From positions 1 through 64,000 of the forward strand of contig JYIP02000009.1 of NCBI GenBank assembly GCA_001051155.2: 64,000 nucleotides of DNA, read 5' to 3'. The DNA is from Chrysoporthe austroafricana. Lineage: Eukaryota > Ascomycota > Sordariomycetes > Diaporthales > Cryphonectriaceae. Every line of letters begins with the position of its first letter. Position 1 is the first letter of the stretch. Under the pieces are notes generated by a model. The model worked only from the letters and a program-made list of their open reading frames with translations, made no database searches and was not told the DNA's origin. A program made the translations under genes and the position numbers. This document shows, one piece after another, positions 1 to 11,710 of this stretch.

Positions 1-38
1 TGAAAAGTAGATAAATTCAATATATATATCTATGTTGA

Positions 39-1427
39 ATGTGGCTGGCCAGGGGTGCCGGAAAGGGGGGGGTGCCGGAAAGTACCCCCTGCGACTTACC
101 TCTCGCAACGGAGATGGAAAGGACCCCTGGAGAAGACCGGTCGGCGAATGTTGGGTTTGACGCTGCTCAACAAACCTCGGTCTCTGAACCAGTCGGCTCT
201 TCGGACGGGAAGAGGCCTTTCATATTCTCAATCCACGATGAGAAGTGGGACGCCTTGATTGCGGCCGCCAGAGCGGAGATCCAAGCCTATGAGACACTCG
301 AGGCAGAGGTAGCTAGGAGATTCAACAAACCAGCAGCAGCGCCTGGCGAAGGAACAGCACTGCCCGGCGAGACGGCCCTCCTGCCTGCTATCGACGATAC
401 TGATGTTTGCGAGCTCTGCAACCGGGTGAGCAGCACCCTCACTAAACACCACCTATACCCCCGCTCAGTCACCAAGAAGCTCAAGCGAGGCTTCACCATG
501 GTGCAAAAGCACGCGACGGTACGCTTGTGCGGACCCTGCCATTCTACTATCCACAAGATCATTCCTCATCAAAATATGATACAAACATACCACACGATCG
601 ATGCTCTGAAGGACCACAGTGGTGTTCAGGCGTGGCTTGCGTCACTGTCCCAACAACCGGATCCGGGACAGACTGACCAAGAGGTGCGTATCAAGCCAGC
701 ATGTACCGCCCAGCCAGAGCAAACAGACAGTGCCCACGTTGCCAACGATGAGAACCGCGGTCGTCCTCTGGAGGTCATGCCCCGTCTACGGGAGACTCTG
801 AGTCAAATCTGGGCCACCCACGGCAATGACTTCCCACGATGGACAAACAGCCAGGGCCAGCCATGGGCCGGGCTTAGGAATAAGCTTGAGGAGATGTTAG
901 GGTCGGAGTGGGTACAAAGATGTCAACGGGAGGTTCAGGCGACAATGTCGGCGGTTCCTGAGTATGCTGAGTGGTACCAGTGGCTTTTTGGGCCCCCGAG
1001 GCAATGGGAAGCCGGGCCATCGATCTCGAAGGGACGAAGGGCCCTCCAATACCTTGTCCCGCAGATTCGCGAAGCGCTGGGGAAAATCTGGCTTGCAACC
1101 GGTAATGACTTTCTCTGCTGGACTGATGACAGAGATAGGAGAGAGTATGTGCTACGCCAGGAGCTGCGAAGGCTTGTCGGGTCGAACTTGGTACAGAAAC
1201 CCGAGATGCGAAGAGCGATAAAGTCGGTGCCTGAGTACCGGGAGTGGTATGTCTGGCTTGGGGAAAATAGGTCGAAGCGGCGGGCTAGCTCAGAAGCCCC
1301 AGATGAAAATGGTGACGACAACGGAGTGACCATGATGGAGCCACAAGACAACAGTCTGGACGACGATGGAAACGCAAATGCCGAGTCGCAAAAGGCGACA
1401 ACCTGCCATACAGACACGGCCGCATGA
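39..1427 (+). CDS. HNH-type zinc protein with tandem C-terminal repeat
   Basis: This is a 462-residue open frame, apparently one exon. The first ATG is at 39, but an in-frame ATG at 114 is equally plausible and an upstream exon outside the window cannot be excluded. Residues 124-172 hold CELC, then KHHLYPR, then CGPCHSTIH. That is the two CxxC knuckles plus HH pattern of HNH/treble-clef nuclease-like domains, where HH normally sits in the metal site. Residues about 246-317 and 338-408 are two copies of a ~70-residue unit (IW-ATGNDF-WT ... VPEY-EWY-WL) that I do not recognise. The tail is acidic and polar. Nuclease activity is an inference from the motif only. It could instead be a DNA- or RNA-binding zinc domain. 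Confidence 0.6.
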   Translation: MWLARGAGKGGVPESTPCDLPLATEMERTPGEDRSANVGFDAAQQTSVSEPVGSSDGKRPFIFSIHDEKWDALIAAARAEIQAYETLEAEVARRFNKPAAAPGEGTALPGETALLPAIDDTDVCELCNRVSSTLTKHHLYPRSVTKKLKRGFTMVQKHATVRLCGPCHSTIHKIIPHQNMIQTYHTIDALKDHSGVQAWLASLSQQPDPGQTDQEVRIKPACTAQPEQTDSAHVANDENRGRPLEVMPRLRETLSQIWATHGNDFPRWTNSQGQPWAGLRNKLEEMLGSEWVQRCQREVQATMSAVPEYAEWYQWLFGPPRQWEAGPSISKGRRALQYLVPQIREALGKIWLATGNDFLCWTDDRDRREYVLRQELRRLVGSNLVQKPEMRRAIKSVPEYREWYVWLGENRSKRRASSEAPDENGDDNGVTMMEPQDNSLDDDGNANAESQKATTCHTDTAA

Positions 1428-2848
1428 TTTTCTGAGAGGGTCTTACCACTTCAAAGAGATTTTGTTTGCAGCTGCAGAATGCCTGACATCGGCGAGAGGG
1501 GCATCATGTCGAGAGCACCTTAAGCTTTTACTTCGGTCAAATTAGGTGGCCTTTCGAAATGTCTTGTTGCTGCAGACGCCTGCTGCCAATACAGACGATC
1601 CAAGAAGGCTTACAAGATGTACCTAGGGACAAGCTCGATCAAAGCTAAAGTCCTCTTTCGTTGATTCAGGACTTGCGTGGAGTCAAGGGGAGAATGTTCG
1701 GCTCCCAGGTCAATAGTGTAGACAAATGAAACACAGATCTGACTGCGAGGTGTAGCCCTGTTCACCCTAGCTCCTAGTCAGACAGGTGGTTATTAGAGCC
1801 TCAATCCGAAACCATACACTTCCCAGTCTTGAAAACGATGGGCGACTGAGGACCAGTCCTGCCCGTGTGATCACCGTCACAGGAACCGGCGCACTGAGCC
1901 GAGGTTTACTGAAGGGTTGTCGAGATAACCCTGTCGGGCGTAAGATCCCCCGTACCTGATTCGGGGCCTTCTTCACAAACATAGTTTACATAGATCGTAG
2001 AAAGCCAACTGATGCGAGATAATACTCCACGGTCGTTGAGGTGATAACCCCCCGGCGGGCTGGGTCTCCCCCTGAAAACATGTAGGTTCTCGTCTGTGAC
2101 TGATCCCGCCTGATAGCCCTTCTCGAATGATATTTATAATTTCTAGAGGCCTGGCAATCTAGAACCGGCCTGTTCAGGCCCATGGTCCGTTCCGACTTGA
2201 CTCCTGAGTTGTGTCTCCTGAGGGCTCGTTAGGCCGTCGTCGGCTCTCGCAGCCCGAGGAAACCTGTCCCTGGACCATTGATAGGCTTGGCTTGCGTGGG
2301 TTACTGTACAGTCACGGTGCGAGTGATAGGAGCTAGTCTGGCAAAGAACGGCTTCAGAAGCACTTTGATCGATTTCATCTATGTTATTTGTCTGGCACGG
2401 TGCTGACGCTCGTCATCGGAGATCTGATCTCACTTTCAAGGTCTGGTATACATGCATATATGCGCCTGATACACCTTAGCTTCAACACAAAACGCCCCCC
2501 GATGCTCATACAGATGGAGGGAAGCCGTCTGCCCTCATGAAGTCCCGGTCAATCCCCCGGGAAACAAGAAACCTCGGGACGTTATGCATCGCCGTGCCGC
2601 TGTGGCATCGACATCCGTCAAACTAGAAACATAGCTGGATCTCCAGCATATGCTATCCCATCCGCGTCCAGCCTGATCGACGCCGAGTGCGGTACTACGC
2701 CCCTCGGGCTCCTCGAAATATCACTGTCCTTTCGACCCCACCTACGCCCGGTGGAGCGATTAGGGCTGTTCGCTGTTCTAATATCGTCCCCTAAAACTCC
2801 TTTTGTCGAGTTCCCGCCCCTGGATTCACCGCTCGTGAGCCATCGCCA
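1428..2848. other. Intergenic region, no gene seen
   Basis: This 1.4 kb lies between the HNH-type gene (+) and the 3' end of INP1 (-). All frames are short and interrupted and I see no family signature. It probably holds the two 3' untranslated regions. Confidence 0.5.
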
Positions 2849-5400
2849 CTAGTCGACGCCCCAGTTGAGGCTCCAGTGCCCTTCCTCGTCCATGTCTGGC
2901 TCTTCCGGCGGCGTTGCCCAGGGGTCCTGATACTCTGCGACCTTTCTCCTGACTCCTTCCGGTCGTGACAGATCTGCGCCTGCGAAGCTTGCTCGCGACT
3001 TGCGATCTGGATTCCGGTGGCGCCGGGCGGAGCTGCTGTGCCTACCGAAGTCCAAGTCCGACCCCTCCCAACCTCCTGGTACTGAGCCGTCGACATCACC
3101 GTAGTCCCACCTGACGTCTACCACCTCTCCTGACTCGTCCATACCGAACACCAGTCCCTGCCATTCGCCGGCAGTGATGCGCTCAGCGACCTTCAGCATG
3201 AGGCTGATGAGGTGCGCTGGAGGCGATATCAAGATCTCGCACGTCCTGTTAAAGATGGAGCTCGGGATCCGGCGAATCGCCCTGGCAGCGGACGTCGTGC
3301 GGCTAGTGAGGTCGGTGGTCAACAAGTTGGCTGCCGGCGGTAAAGGCGAGAGAGCGCGGGGGCTGCGATGAGAGATGGCGACGGAAGTGGTTGCTGCGCG
3401 ATGGCGCATGGGAGTATTGGAATGGCATGAAGTGTGAGATGCCGCGGAAGACCAGGATGTTGCGAGGGAGTCGGTATCTGTGGAAGTGGCCGCCATGTCT
3501 GCTGCGAGTTGCTTGCTTGTGATGGGTATTGCAAAGGCGGCATCCTCGATTCCCTTTCCTGATGCCTCGAAAGCAACAGCCGCCTCTGCTGCTTGGTCTC
3601 TTTTCTCATCTTGTACGTCCGAGAACGGAGTGTTTGGGGTCTGAGCTCCACTACCTGCCACGGCTCCGATCGAATTTCTGTCCCATCCTGAAACTGTAGG
3701 CGTTGTCACGACACCCGCCGTCTGTTCTGCACTCAGAGGTGCTAAGGGAATATTCTCATGAGGGTATGGGTATGTTGCCTTGGTTGGCGAGAATATTGGT
3801 GAAGGAGCCGGTGGAGATAGTGGTGAGTGCCACGATTGCACGCTGTGGAAGCTATCCAAAGACTCAGCGGGCGAACCGGGTTCCGGCGTTGGTGTTCGTT
3901 CCTGGACACTGCTGTGAGATGATGCAGATGATGTCCGAAGTCTCAGAGGCGGTGCGGTAGCTGCACGGCGCGACGCAAATGCGGCCAACCTTGTACGTCT
4001 CACCCGCAGCTGCCCTGACCCCTCGAGTGAGCCTCCCGCAGCCTCCAATTCCTCGCTTGCGTCTTTCTGCGCGTCACATTTCGGAGACTCAGTGGTGGTC
4101 TGCTTCGCTTCGGACTCTTCGGAAGCACTCTTTTTTGAGCCCTCCTTACGAAAGGTCAAGGTAGAGTCTGCAGGCTGTTTAGCGGTCGAAACCATCGGGT
4201 CCGCAGCCTGCGTTTTCGCTACTGCTGCCCTCTTTGCCTTCCGATTGGCAGATGACGGAACCTTCTTCGTTATCCAGATTGGCTCGCGCTTCCTGACAGG
4301 TGCTTCAATTACCTGGGTCTCTGACGCCGCTGATGCCACTGTCGGTTCAGTCGGCCTCGCCACCTGGCTCGGACTGGACATGGCAAGGTTTTGGGAAGTA
4401 GGCCCTTCCGTCACTTGAGCAATGCCTAAGTGTACCGCGGTGAGTGGAGGAGACAACGGGTCTGGCTCCTCAGCAAGAGGCTTGCGGATCATCGCAGACT
4501 CTACCAAGCTAGTCTTCTTTGAAGGGGTCTCCGCCTTCTCTGCATCCTCCTCGATCGGTTCTGCAGTCCGCTGCGGCGATGTCGTGGATGTGAGGCCGAA
4601 CCTGGACGTGTCAACGCCAAAATCCGAGGCCCGACGTGCTCCAGGGTTGTAAAACCTTGTGCGTGAAGGAAACTCCGGAGGAGGCGTGATAGGCTGACCA
4701 GGGGGCCAGTTCATAGATACTGTTCGTGTAGGAGGGGTCCACGTGCGCTTTTTGATCGGGGTCTTTGGTATCTCAGGAAGCTCGACAGTGAAGCTCCGCT
4801 CAAACGGACATGGCGTCTTCTCGAATTGAAGGATCTTATCAAGAACCTCGCGCAGCAAAAGAGCCCTTCTTATCTCTTCGTCATTTCCAACGGGTACCTC
4901 GATCCTCCAGTAGTTCGGCCGCCGGATCTGTAAGACGAATTTGCTCGATTTTTCGTCGAGAGACCAGGCCTGGCTCTTCGGCAAGATAGGCTGTAAGGCT
5001 GAGCCGGAACGGAGGAAAGCGACAGAGCCTGGGGCTCGGTAGATTTGGAATGCGCCTGGCGCAAGAATATTAGCAAGAGTCCTCTATCGCAACAGAAATG
5101 CTTGCCCCCACCCCGCCAAGGGCACATACCGACGGCTATCAGTCTTTCGAACTGAGAGGAAGAAGGAAGGGTTCCGGGCTTGTCATCTGCGCTGGGCCTC
5201 GTCCGCTCGAAGGCTGACTTCCCCGCCGTGAATGCCACGATCCTGACTGAGGGATGGTTGTACAACGTCTCCACGGAATGGTCGGTGGTTGGTTCTGGCG
5301 CTGCTCGAGGAGGAGCGGGTTGGAAAGACGTAGGGACCGTGCTGTGTCGTCGAGGTGCCGGGAAAGGCACGGCTGCACCGGACGGTCGAAACTGGTCCAT
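2849..5400 (-). CDS. INP1: Inheritance of peroxisomes protein 1 (Inp1) homologue
   Basis: Exons are 5400..5130 and 5055..2849, giving 825 aa. The 74-nt intron has a GT donor and a CAG acceptor, and joining restores AVG-AFQIYRAPGS in frame. The N-terminal ~190 residues (VETLYNHPSVRIVAF, IYRAPGSVAFLRSG, WSLDEKSSKFVLQIRRP, YWRIEVP) form the conserved PH-like domain of fungal Inp1. The rest is long, Ser/Pro/Thr-rich and probably disordered. In yeast Inp1 sits at the cell periphery and on peroxisomes, and tethers some peroxisomes in the mother cell through Pex3. A similar retention role is inferred here. The neighbouring UsgS-type gene is divergent, with 1.1 kb between the two starts. The family call rests on recalled conservation of the N-terminal block. 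Confidence 0.78.
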
Positions 5401-6532
5401 CTTGGGAAGGGAGGATTCAAGGCGTCGAGGAAGGCTCGGCTATACCGGATGGACGGCGGAGGAAATGGTCGCGTTAAAGATTCATATCGACAGCGGCCAG
5501 GGGGTGGTCAACGGTCAGCAAAGCGAATTGGGCCGTCGAGGCGACTGCCATGCGTCAAAAGGAGAGTCGTGGATCTCGGTCGCAGGTTGGAGGAGAATCA
5601 GTCCATCGAGGTTGTCCTGAGACACGAATCGAATGACTGCTGGGCAGGTATGCTAGCGCAATTGCTCTGGCCTGTGCAGTAGAGGCTCAGGGCCAGGATC
5701 CAGTCACAGAGGTCAGGTGTTGAGACGGTGCGCTGGCAACGACAGGCTTTGTCCTCTGAGGGCAGCAGCCGTCTGAATGCCAGAGGGATCTTTGAAGGGT
5801 TGGGAGAATGAGGTCGTGTCTCGGGGTCATTTGGTCGAGGCGCAGGCTGCAGGCTGCAGGCCTTCCCTGAAGAAAGCTGTCCCCTGCAGCAGCCAGGGAT
5901 CGGAATGAGCCGCCCCCACCTGGCCGCAGCACCTGCAGCTGTATCTTGCAGTGCATTGGCCACTGACAGAGCCTGCTGAACCCACTGAAGGAAATCACAA
6001 TCATATCATAGTGCGCGATACGCCATCGGGTCTCATGACCGGTTGGTGATCTCGCTCGCCCTCCACTTAGTACTCATCAGTGATCCCCTCTGCTGAGTGG
6101 TCTTGGGCTGCTCGATGGTATGATCTTAGTGTTGGCTGCTCCCTTGCTGGGCTTCACGGCTGGTATTTAGGGATTCTCCCAGGAAACACCACGCGGTATA
6201 CAGGGACAGGGACAGGGCATCTGCTATTGGCCCGTGCTGGCTTCGGGTACTTCGGGCGGTTCCAAGTACGAGTACGGATTAATGTATATGTGACATCATT
6301 TTTGGAGGGTGGAGACCTCGCGGGGCCTCGCGTGCTCTGCCTTTCAGCTTGCCCAAGCCACGTCTGCCCCATGAGACAGCCAGCTCGGGGGAGACGACGG
6401 CGTCAGTCTGTTCACCACCACTCTTCCGCTCAGCACCTCCTCATTTCGGAACTTTCGGTATTCAGAGTGGTTTGAATTGGCCGGTCTCTCCATTACGTCT
6501 CCCACCACTACACCAGCGTGGAGACGAGCAGG
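5401..6532. promoter_or_regulatory. Divergent intergenic region INP1 / usgS-type gene
   Basis: This 1.1 kb separates two genes transcribed away from each other, so it should hold both promoters. No convincing TATA element or named factor site stands out. Open frames here are short and without family signature. Confidence 0.45.
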
Positions 6533-7884
6533 ATGGCGGCCCGGGAGAGACGACCGCAGCAGAAGCCTGACCTGGTGCCGGTCGAGATCGACAGGGAGAA
6601 GCTCAAGAAGGCATTCGACTTCTCGCACTTCGACATCAATGCCATACTGCGCGGCATTGAGCTGACGCTGGTCGGAGGTGAGGGGATCGGGCCTCCACTG
6701 TTGTCACGGCCTTGGCACTGAGCACTGACACCTCCAGCCAACCGAGCTCTTCAGAATCCGGCCCTGTTCAGCTCCGACCACTACAGACAGGCTGCGATCG
6801 CCGTGGCAGCTGGGATTGCCATTCGTCTGGGCATCGCTATTCCGGTGCGTCAGGTCCCTGGTGAACCGCAAGCCTGGTGTGCTGGGGCACGTGCTCACAT
6901 GTCCATGTTAGATCATCGGCGTCAGGGTCTTCCTGTGGTTCCTGTCCTTCATCTTCAACCTCGACTCTGTGACGTGGGACGACAAGGTCGTTGATGGCTT
7001 GAACTTCATGGCCGACCATGTGCTTCAGGTGCCACTCTTCTTGATGACTTTGATGCGCTACATCACTCCAACGCTGGACAATCTGTATGTATCATCATGA
7101 GTCTCGTGCATCACTGGCTGACTCGAGCAGGTTCATGGAGTCCCTGAGATGGGTGGACATGACCTACATTCAGAAACACAAGCACGATGATCCGAGGGAT
7201 CTGAGGGATATGTACTACCCGAACCTGCGTCAATACTCAACCCGTGACGGCAGCACCCACACGACAAGCACGGCGGAGGCCGTCTCTATGTTCTTCTGGA
7301 GATCTGGTCGGAAGGCCCTCATCTCCCTTGGTGTCTACGCGTTGTCGTACCTGCCCGTGGTCGGTCGGTTCGTCCTCCCGGCGGCAAGTTTCTACACGTT
7401 CAACCAAGCAGTGGGCCTCGGCCCAGCGTCCGTCATCTTCGGTACTGGAATATTTCTTCCAAGGCGGTATATCGTCATCTTCCTGCAGGCCTACTTCTCG
7501 TCTCGCAGGCTTGTGCGCGAGCTCCTCGAGCCCTACTTCGCCCGGGTTCGCTTCACAAGCGATCAGAAGCGCAACTGGTTCCGCAGTCGAGAGGGTCTGT
7601 TGTTTGGTTTCGGCATTGGGTTCTATATCCTCCTTCGGGTGCCCCTCCTGGGCGTTCTGATCTATGGCATCGCTGAGGCTTCGACGGCCTTCCTGATAAC
7701 GAAGGTTACCGACCCCCCGCCGCCTCCTTCGGACAGCGAGGGTTTCGCCGCCAGTCAGCAGGAATGGAAGAACAAGCAGAAGTTCTTGAGCCTGTCTCTT
7801 GGAAACCTCGACAAGATTCACGACAAGCCCCCGGCCTACTCGGAAGTGGATCCCCACCCCGAGGCCCGGCCGAGTGGGTCTTAA
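6533..7884 (+). CDS. usgS: UsgS-type multi-pass transmembrane protein
   Basis: Exons are 6533..6677, 6738..6844, 6912..7084 and 7131..7884 (392 aa). All junctions are GT-AG and keep frame. The ATG at 6533 opens with MAARERRPQQKPDLVPVEID. Several hydrophobic stretches follow: AAIAVAAGIAIRLGIAI, VFLWFLSFIFNL, VPLFLMTLMRYI, ALISLGVYALSYLPVVG, and two near LLFGFGIGFYILLRVPLLG. The tail is polar with PPPPPSDSEG and PPAYSEVDP. The arrangement matches the fungal UsgS transmembrane family, which resembles EI24-type membrane proteins. Its biochemical function is not established. The PPAY sequence near the C-terminus is a PPxY-like motif that could recruit an Rsp5-type ubiquitin ligase, which is inference. 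Confidence 0.75.
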
Positions 7885-8483
7885 TCGGTTCATCGGTTCC
7901 GGCGACGCTCGGCCCCAGCATCCGGTGCGTGTCCACGCCCAGGACATATCCTCGAGGTTGTTCCTGACTATCAGGGTCTACAACCCATCAAGAATCCGTG
8001 GTCCCAGCTCTCGATCTGCCGGCTGCTTTACGCATTTATATTGGCGGGAATTACCCTTCCCGAATTTCGATCGTCGTCCCCCGGAGGCACCTTATCTGCG
8101 GAGAGGTGGAGACGGTGGGATGTCCCGGTCTCAAGCCCCGGCCAGGGTCGGGATTGGGCAATTGGTTTCGAGATAAGGACGCATCTAGGCACAGAGCTTC
8201 TGCACGCTCTCAACGCAACTAGCCAACCTGCCTTGATAACGGGCGCGTCATGCGGGCGGGCAGACGGAGCATTATTACGTCGTCCATAGAGTTGTGGTCT
8301 CGCCGGAGTGCGGCTCAGTGCCGTACCCATATGCGGGGTAGCTTCTCGGGGTGGGAAATATCTCATGGGCTCTTCCTTCGTGAGATCTCAGAAGGTCTTA
8401 TAGTTGTGGCACATATGTTGCAAAGGAATTGACGAGCTCAAAAAAGACTCTGCATCCTCGTATCTTGGAAATTGCCCGTGAAA
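7885..8483. other. Intergenic region, no gene seen
   Basis: This 0.6 kb lies between two genes in the same orientation. It should hold the 3' end of the usgS-type transcript and the promoter of the formamidase gene. No distinctive site is recognised. Confidence 0.4.
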
Positions 8484-10187
8484 ATGCCCGGTGAGATCAG
8501 AACCGTCTGCAAGGTCAGCTTCGACAAGCCGGCCAAGGACCAGCCTTACCTTCACGTAAGTCAGCTCTGTCGAGCCACCCCACGCGACTCACTGGCAAAT
8601 TGAGCTGACCTCATACAGAACAGATGGCATCCGGATAGTATGTGGCTTCGGCAGAGCCCGAACACCTAAATATCGGCTGACACAAGATCAGTCCCCTCCA
8701 CCGCAAGCATTAAAGATGGTGAGACCGTGAAGATTGAGTGTCTCGACTGGTACGCGCACTTGTGCTTGTCCTCGCCCCAGGAGTGTAGTGCTGATCCGGC
8801 GTGACGCGCAGGACGGGCGGCCAAATCAAAAATAACGACTCCGCCGATGACGTGAAGAATGTCGACCTGACCCAGGTACATTACCTCAGCGGGCCCTTCG
8901 ACGTGGAGGGCGCGCAGCCGGGCGATGTGCTGCTGGTGGAGATCATGGACGTGCAGCCATTCCAGGACCAGCCGTGGGGGTTCACTGGCGTCTTCGCGAA
9001 GGAGAACGGCGGCGGGTTTCTGGATGAAATTTACCCTTCGGCGTGAGTCTTCATCCTCGTATCTCCCCCCCTCTGGCCCTCGGCCCTTGTGTCCCTCTGT
9101 CCCTCTCACCTCACACTCTCATACGTAATCACCGCTGATGCCTGCTTCCCGACACAGCGCCAAAGCGATTTGGGACTTCGAGGGCATCTACTGCACCTCG
9201 CGCCACATCCCGCACGTCAAGTTCGCCGGGCTCATCCACCCGGGGATCCTGGGGTGCGCGCCGTCGGCGGAGGTGCTGGCGACGTGGAACGAGCGCGAGG
9301 CGGCGCTGATCGCGGCGTCGAAGCTCGAGGGCCGGGACGTGGCGCTGCCGCCGCTGCCGCAGTCGGCGCACGCGGGGGCGGCGGAGGCGGCGGTGGCGGA
9401 GCGGGTCGGGCGCGAGGGCGCGCGGACGGTGCCGGGGCGCCCGGAGCACGGCGGCAACTGCGACATCAAGAACCTGTCGCGCGGCAGCCGGGTGTACCTG
9501 CCGGTGCACGTGGCGGGGGCCAAGTTCTCGGTCGGGGACCTGCACTTCTCGCAGGGCGACGGGGAGATCTCGTTCTGCGGCGCGATCGAGATGGCCGGCG
9601 TCATCACCATCAACTTCAAGGTGCTCAAGAACGGCATGGCGGACCTCGGCATGCGGTCGCCCATCTACATCCCCGGCCCCGTGGAGCCGCAGTTCGGGCC
9701 GGGGCGGTACATCTACTTCGAGGGCTTCAGCGTCGACGAGCACGGCAAGCAGCACTACATGGACGTGACGGTGGCCTACCGCCAGACGATCCTGCGTGCG
9801 TATCCTCCGCCTCCCTCCCTCTTTAGTCCCCAACTCCCCATCTTTTCCGTCTCCCTGCGCTGTCGCGTGCCTGACTGACCTCCCTCTCCGCTAGGCGTCA
9901 TCGAGTACCTACGCAGGTTCGGCTACAGCGACTACCAGATCTACCTCCTCCTGTCGTGCGCGCCCGTGCAGGGCCACGTCGCGGGGATCGTGGACATCCC
10001 CAACGCCTGCACCACGCTCGGCCTGCCGATCGACATCTTCGACTTTGACATCTCGCCGAGCGGCCCGGCCAAGAAGCTGGACATGGGGGCGTGCGCGTTC
10101 GTCGCGGGCGCCACCGAGGGCAAGGTCACGGCTGGCGGGAAGAACAGCGAGCACAGCTACGGCGGCGGGCTGACCTACAAGCCGTGA
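8484..10187 (+). CDS. fmdS: Formamidase (FmdA/AmdA family)
   Basis: Six exons: 8484..8555, 8619..8637, 8692..8749, 8812..9042, 9158..9795 and 9895..10187 (436 aa). The second exon is only 19 nt. The mature order is MPGEIRTVCKV, NRWHPDIPS, ECLDWTGGQI, NNDSADD, GDLHFSQGDGEISFCGAIEM and ending GGGLTYKP. The ECxDWTGGQ and GDLHxxQGDGE blocks are hallmarks of the acetamidase/formamidase family. The enzyme hydrolyses formamide to formate and ammonia in the cytosol and serves nitrogen acquisition; fungal orthologues are called FmdS. A Gly/Ala-rich insertion around residues 220-240 is coded by very GC-rich DNA. Acetamide as substrate is possible, but overall similarity favours formamidase. Confidence 0.88.
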
Positions 10188-10640
10188 GCCGGCCCGTGCG
10201 GTTGGAGAGGCGCTGGCCGGGGCGAAAATGTGACGTTGGATACTTGGTAACGAGATTGCAAGCATAGGGGCTTTACCAACCCATGTTGTCCTTAACCTAT
10301 CTCTGTCGCTAACATGGCCATCATGGTGCGGATTCACAAGGGGGTGGCGGCACTTCGCAAGGAGCGCCCTAGGTCAATCATAGCACCATAGTTAATTCAA
10401 GATTGATCACGATCTGGGTCCGGGAATGGGTGCAAACAGGTATTGGTCATCGGAATGAAGATGAAGAGAGAGTGACTTATGGAAGTCAATAAAGGTGGTC
10501 CAAAACTATGCTGTTTCACAGAACCGCTAGAATGCTATGCACTATATGAGCCGCAAGTCCCGAAAAATCCACAGATGAGCCGTCTAAAGCTCCTCGTCTG
10601 CCAGACACTCCCACGACCACAGTACTACTGGAGACCAGAT
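10188..10640. other. Convergent intergenic region
   Basis: This 0.45 kb lies between the 3' ends of the formamidase gene (+) and OTU1 (-). Expected content is the two 3' untranslated regions. No gene or repeat is seen. Confidence 0.45.
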
Positions 10641-11710
10641 CTATGTGACCTCCATCTCGCTCAACGCCGAGTGTCCCGTCTCCTTCATATGCTTACTGGC
10701 CTCTGTCATTCCGGATCCGATCCACCCGCAACCCGGCACATCGCACCGCAGCACGAAGTCGGTGGTGTCGGTGAAATAGTGCTGGTCCTTGAGCTGCTTC
10801 GCCAGCTTCTGCGCCATGAAGACGACGGCGTCGTCGTGGGTGTCCCACTTGACCTCATCGAAGTCGACAGGCAGGCTGAGGTCCATCGTGAAGGCGATAC
10901 GGTCGTAGTGGATGCCCGAGTAGAGGAGAAGGCAGCGCGTGGATTTCAATTCGCCGTAGCGGTCTACGCGCTGAGTCTACCGGGTGAACGAGTTAGCTGG
11001 GACCGCATTACGAGAGGGGTCGCCAACAAATTACCTTCACGTCCACGGAACAGATCTCCATGTCGTATATATCTGAAAGGATCGATAGTTCGATGGCTCC
11101 GCCCCAGCGGTCGGGGTCCTGGATGAGACGTGCGTATCTCTGTGGATCCATCTCCAGGACGACCTGGTTGAACTTTTCTGGGTGGGCGAGGATGTACTCA
11201 GCGACCTCTCGCCGCAGCGTAGGTGCTGGGTCTGCCCGCTGAAGCACGCCGCCGAACGCGGTGAACATGCAGGAGTTGTCGTCTGGCATGACACGTAGCG
11301 CTGTGATGTGGTTGTTAGCCGTGGCTCACAATCAATAGATGAGCGCATGGGAACAACTTGCCCAGATAGCCGTCCTTCTCGGGCCACTCTATTACTGTCG
11401 CGTCGGGCTGAACCTTTTGGGGCTTGAATTCGGGCTTCGTGGCGACGGGAACCTCAGGTGCGGCAGGCTCTTCCTGAGACTCCTTAGGCACGAAGGTGAT
11501 GGCTTCTCCCCTGAGGCTCAACGGCTCTATTGGCGCGCTCGTATCGCTGAGATCGATGGTCTTGAGAGGCCAGCCATATTTGAGCGCCGATGGCTCCGCG
11601 CTCTGCTTCTCTTTGAGGTGGTCGAGCAGTTTCTGGATAGTCCAGTCCGGTGTGGCGGTCACCGTCTCCACCCATCCGGGCCCGCGCACTCGGAAGCGGA
11701 TGTCTGTCAT
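10641..11710 (-). CDS. OTU1: Ubiquitin thioesterase OTU1 (YOD1 family)
   Basis: Exons are 11710..11362, 11300..11035 and 10976..10641 (316 aa). An N-terminal ubiquitin-like/UBX-type region (MTDIRFRVRGPGW) precedes the OTU catalytic core. The core begins LRVMPDDNSCMFTAFGG, with the catalytic Asp and Cys, and ends near YSGIHYDRIA, with the catalytic His. A C2H2 zinc finger (CDVPGCGW ... H-x5-H) closes the protein. This order is diagnostic for Otu1/YOD1, a deubiquitinase that works with Cdc48/p97 in ER-associated degradation. Only a GC donor (GCAAGT) at 11361 joins exon 1 to exon 2 in the right frame, giving YL-A-LRVMPDD. The RSC-type gene is divergent. Confidence 0.9.
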
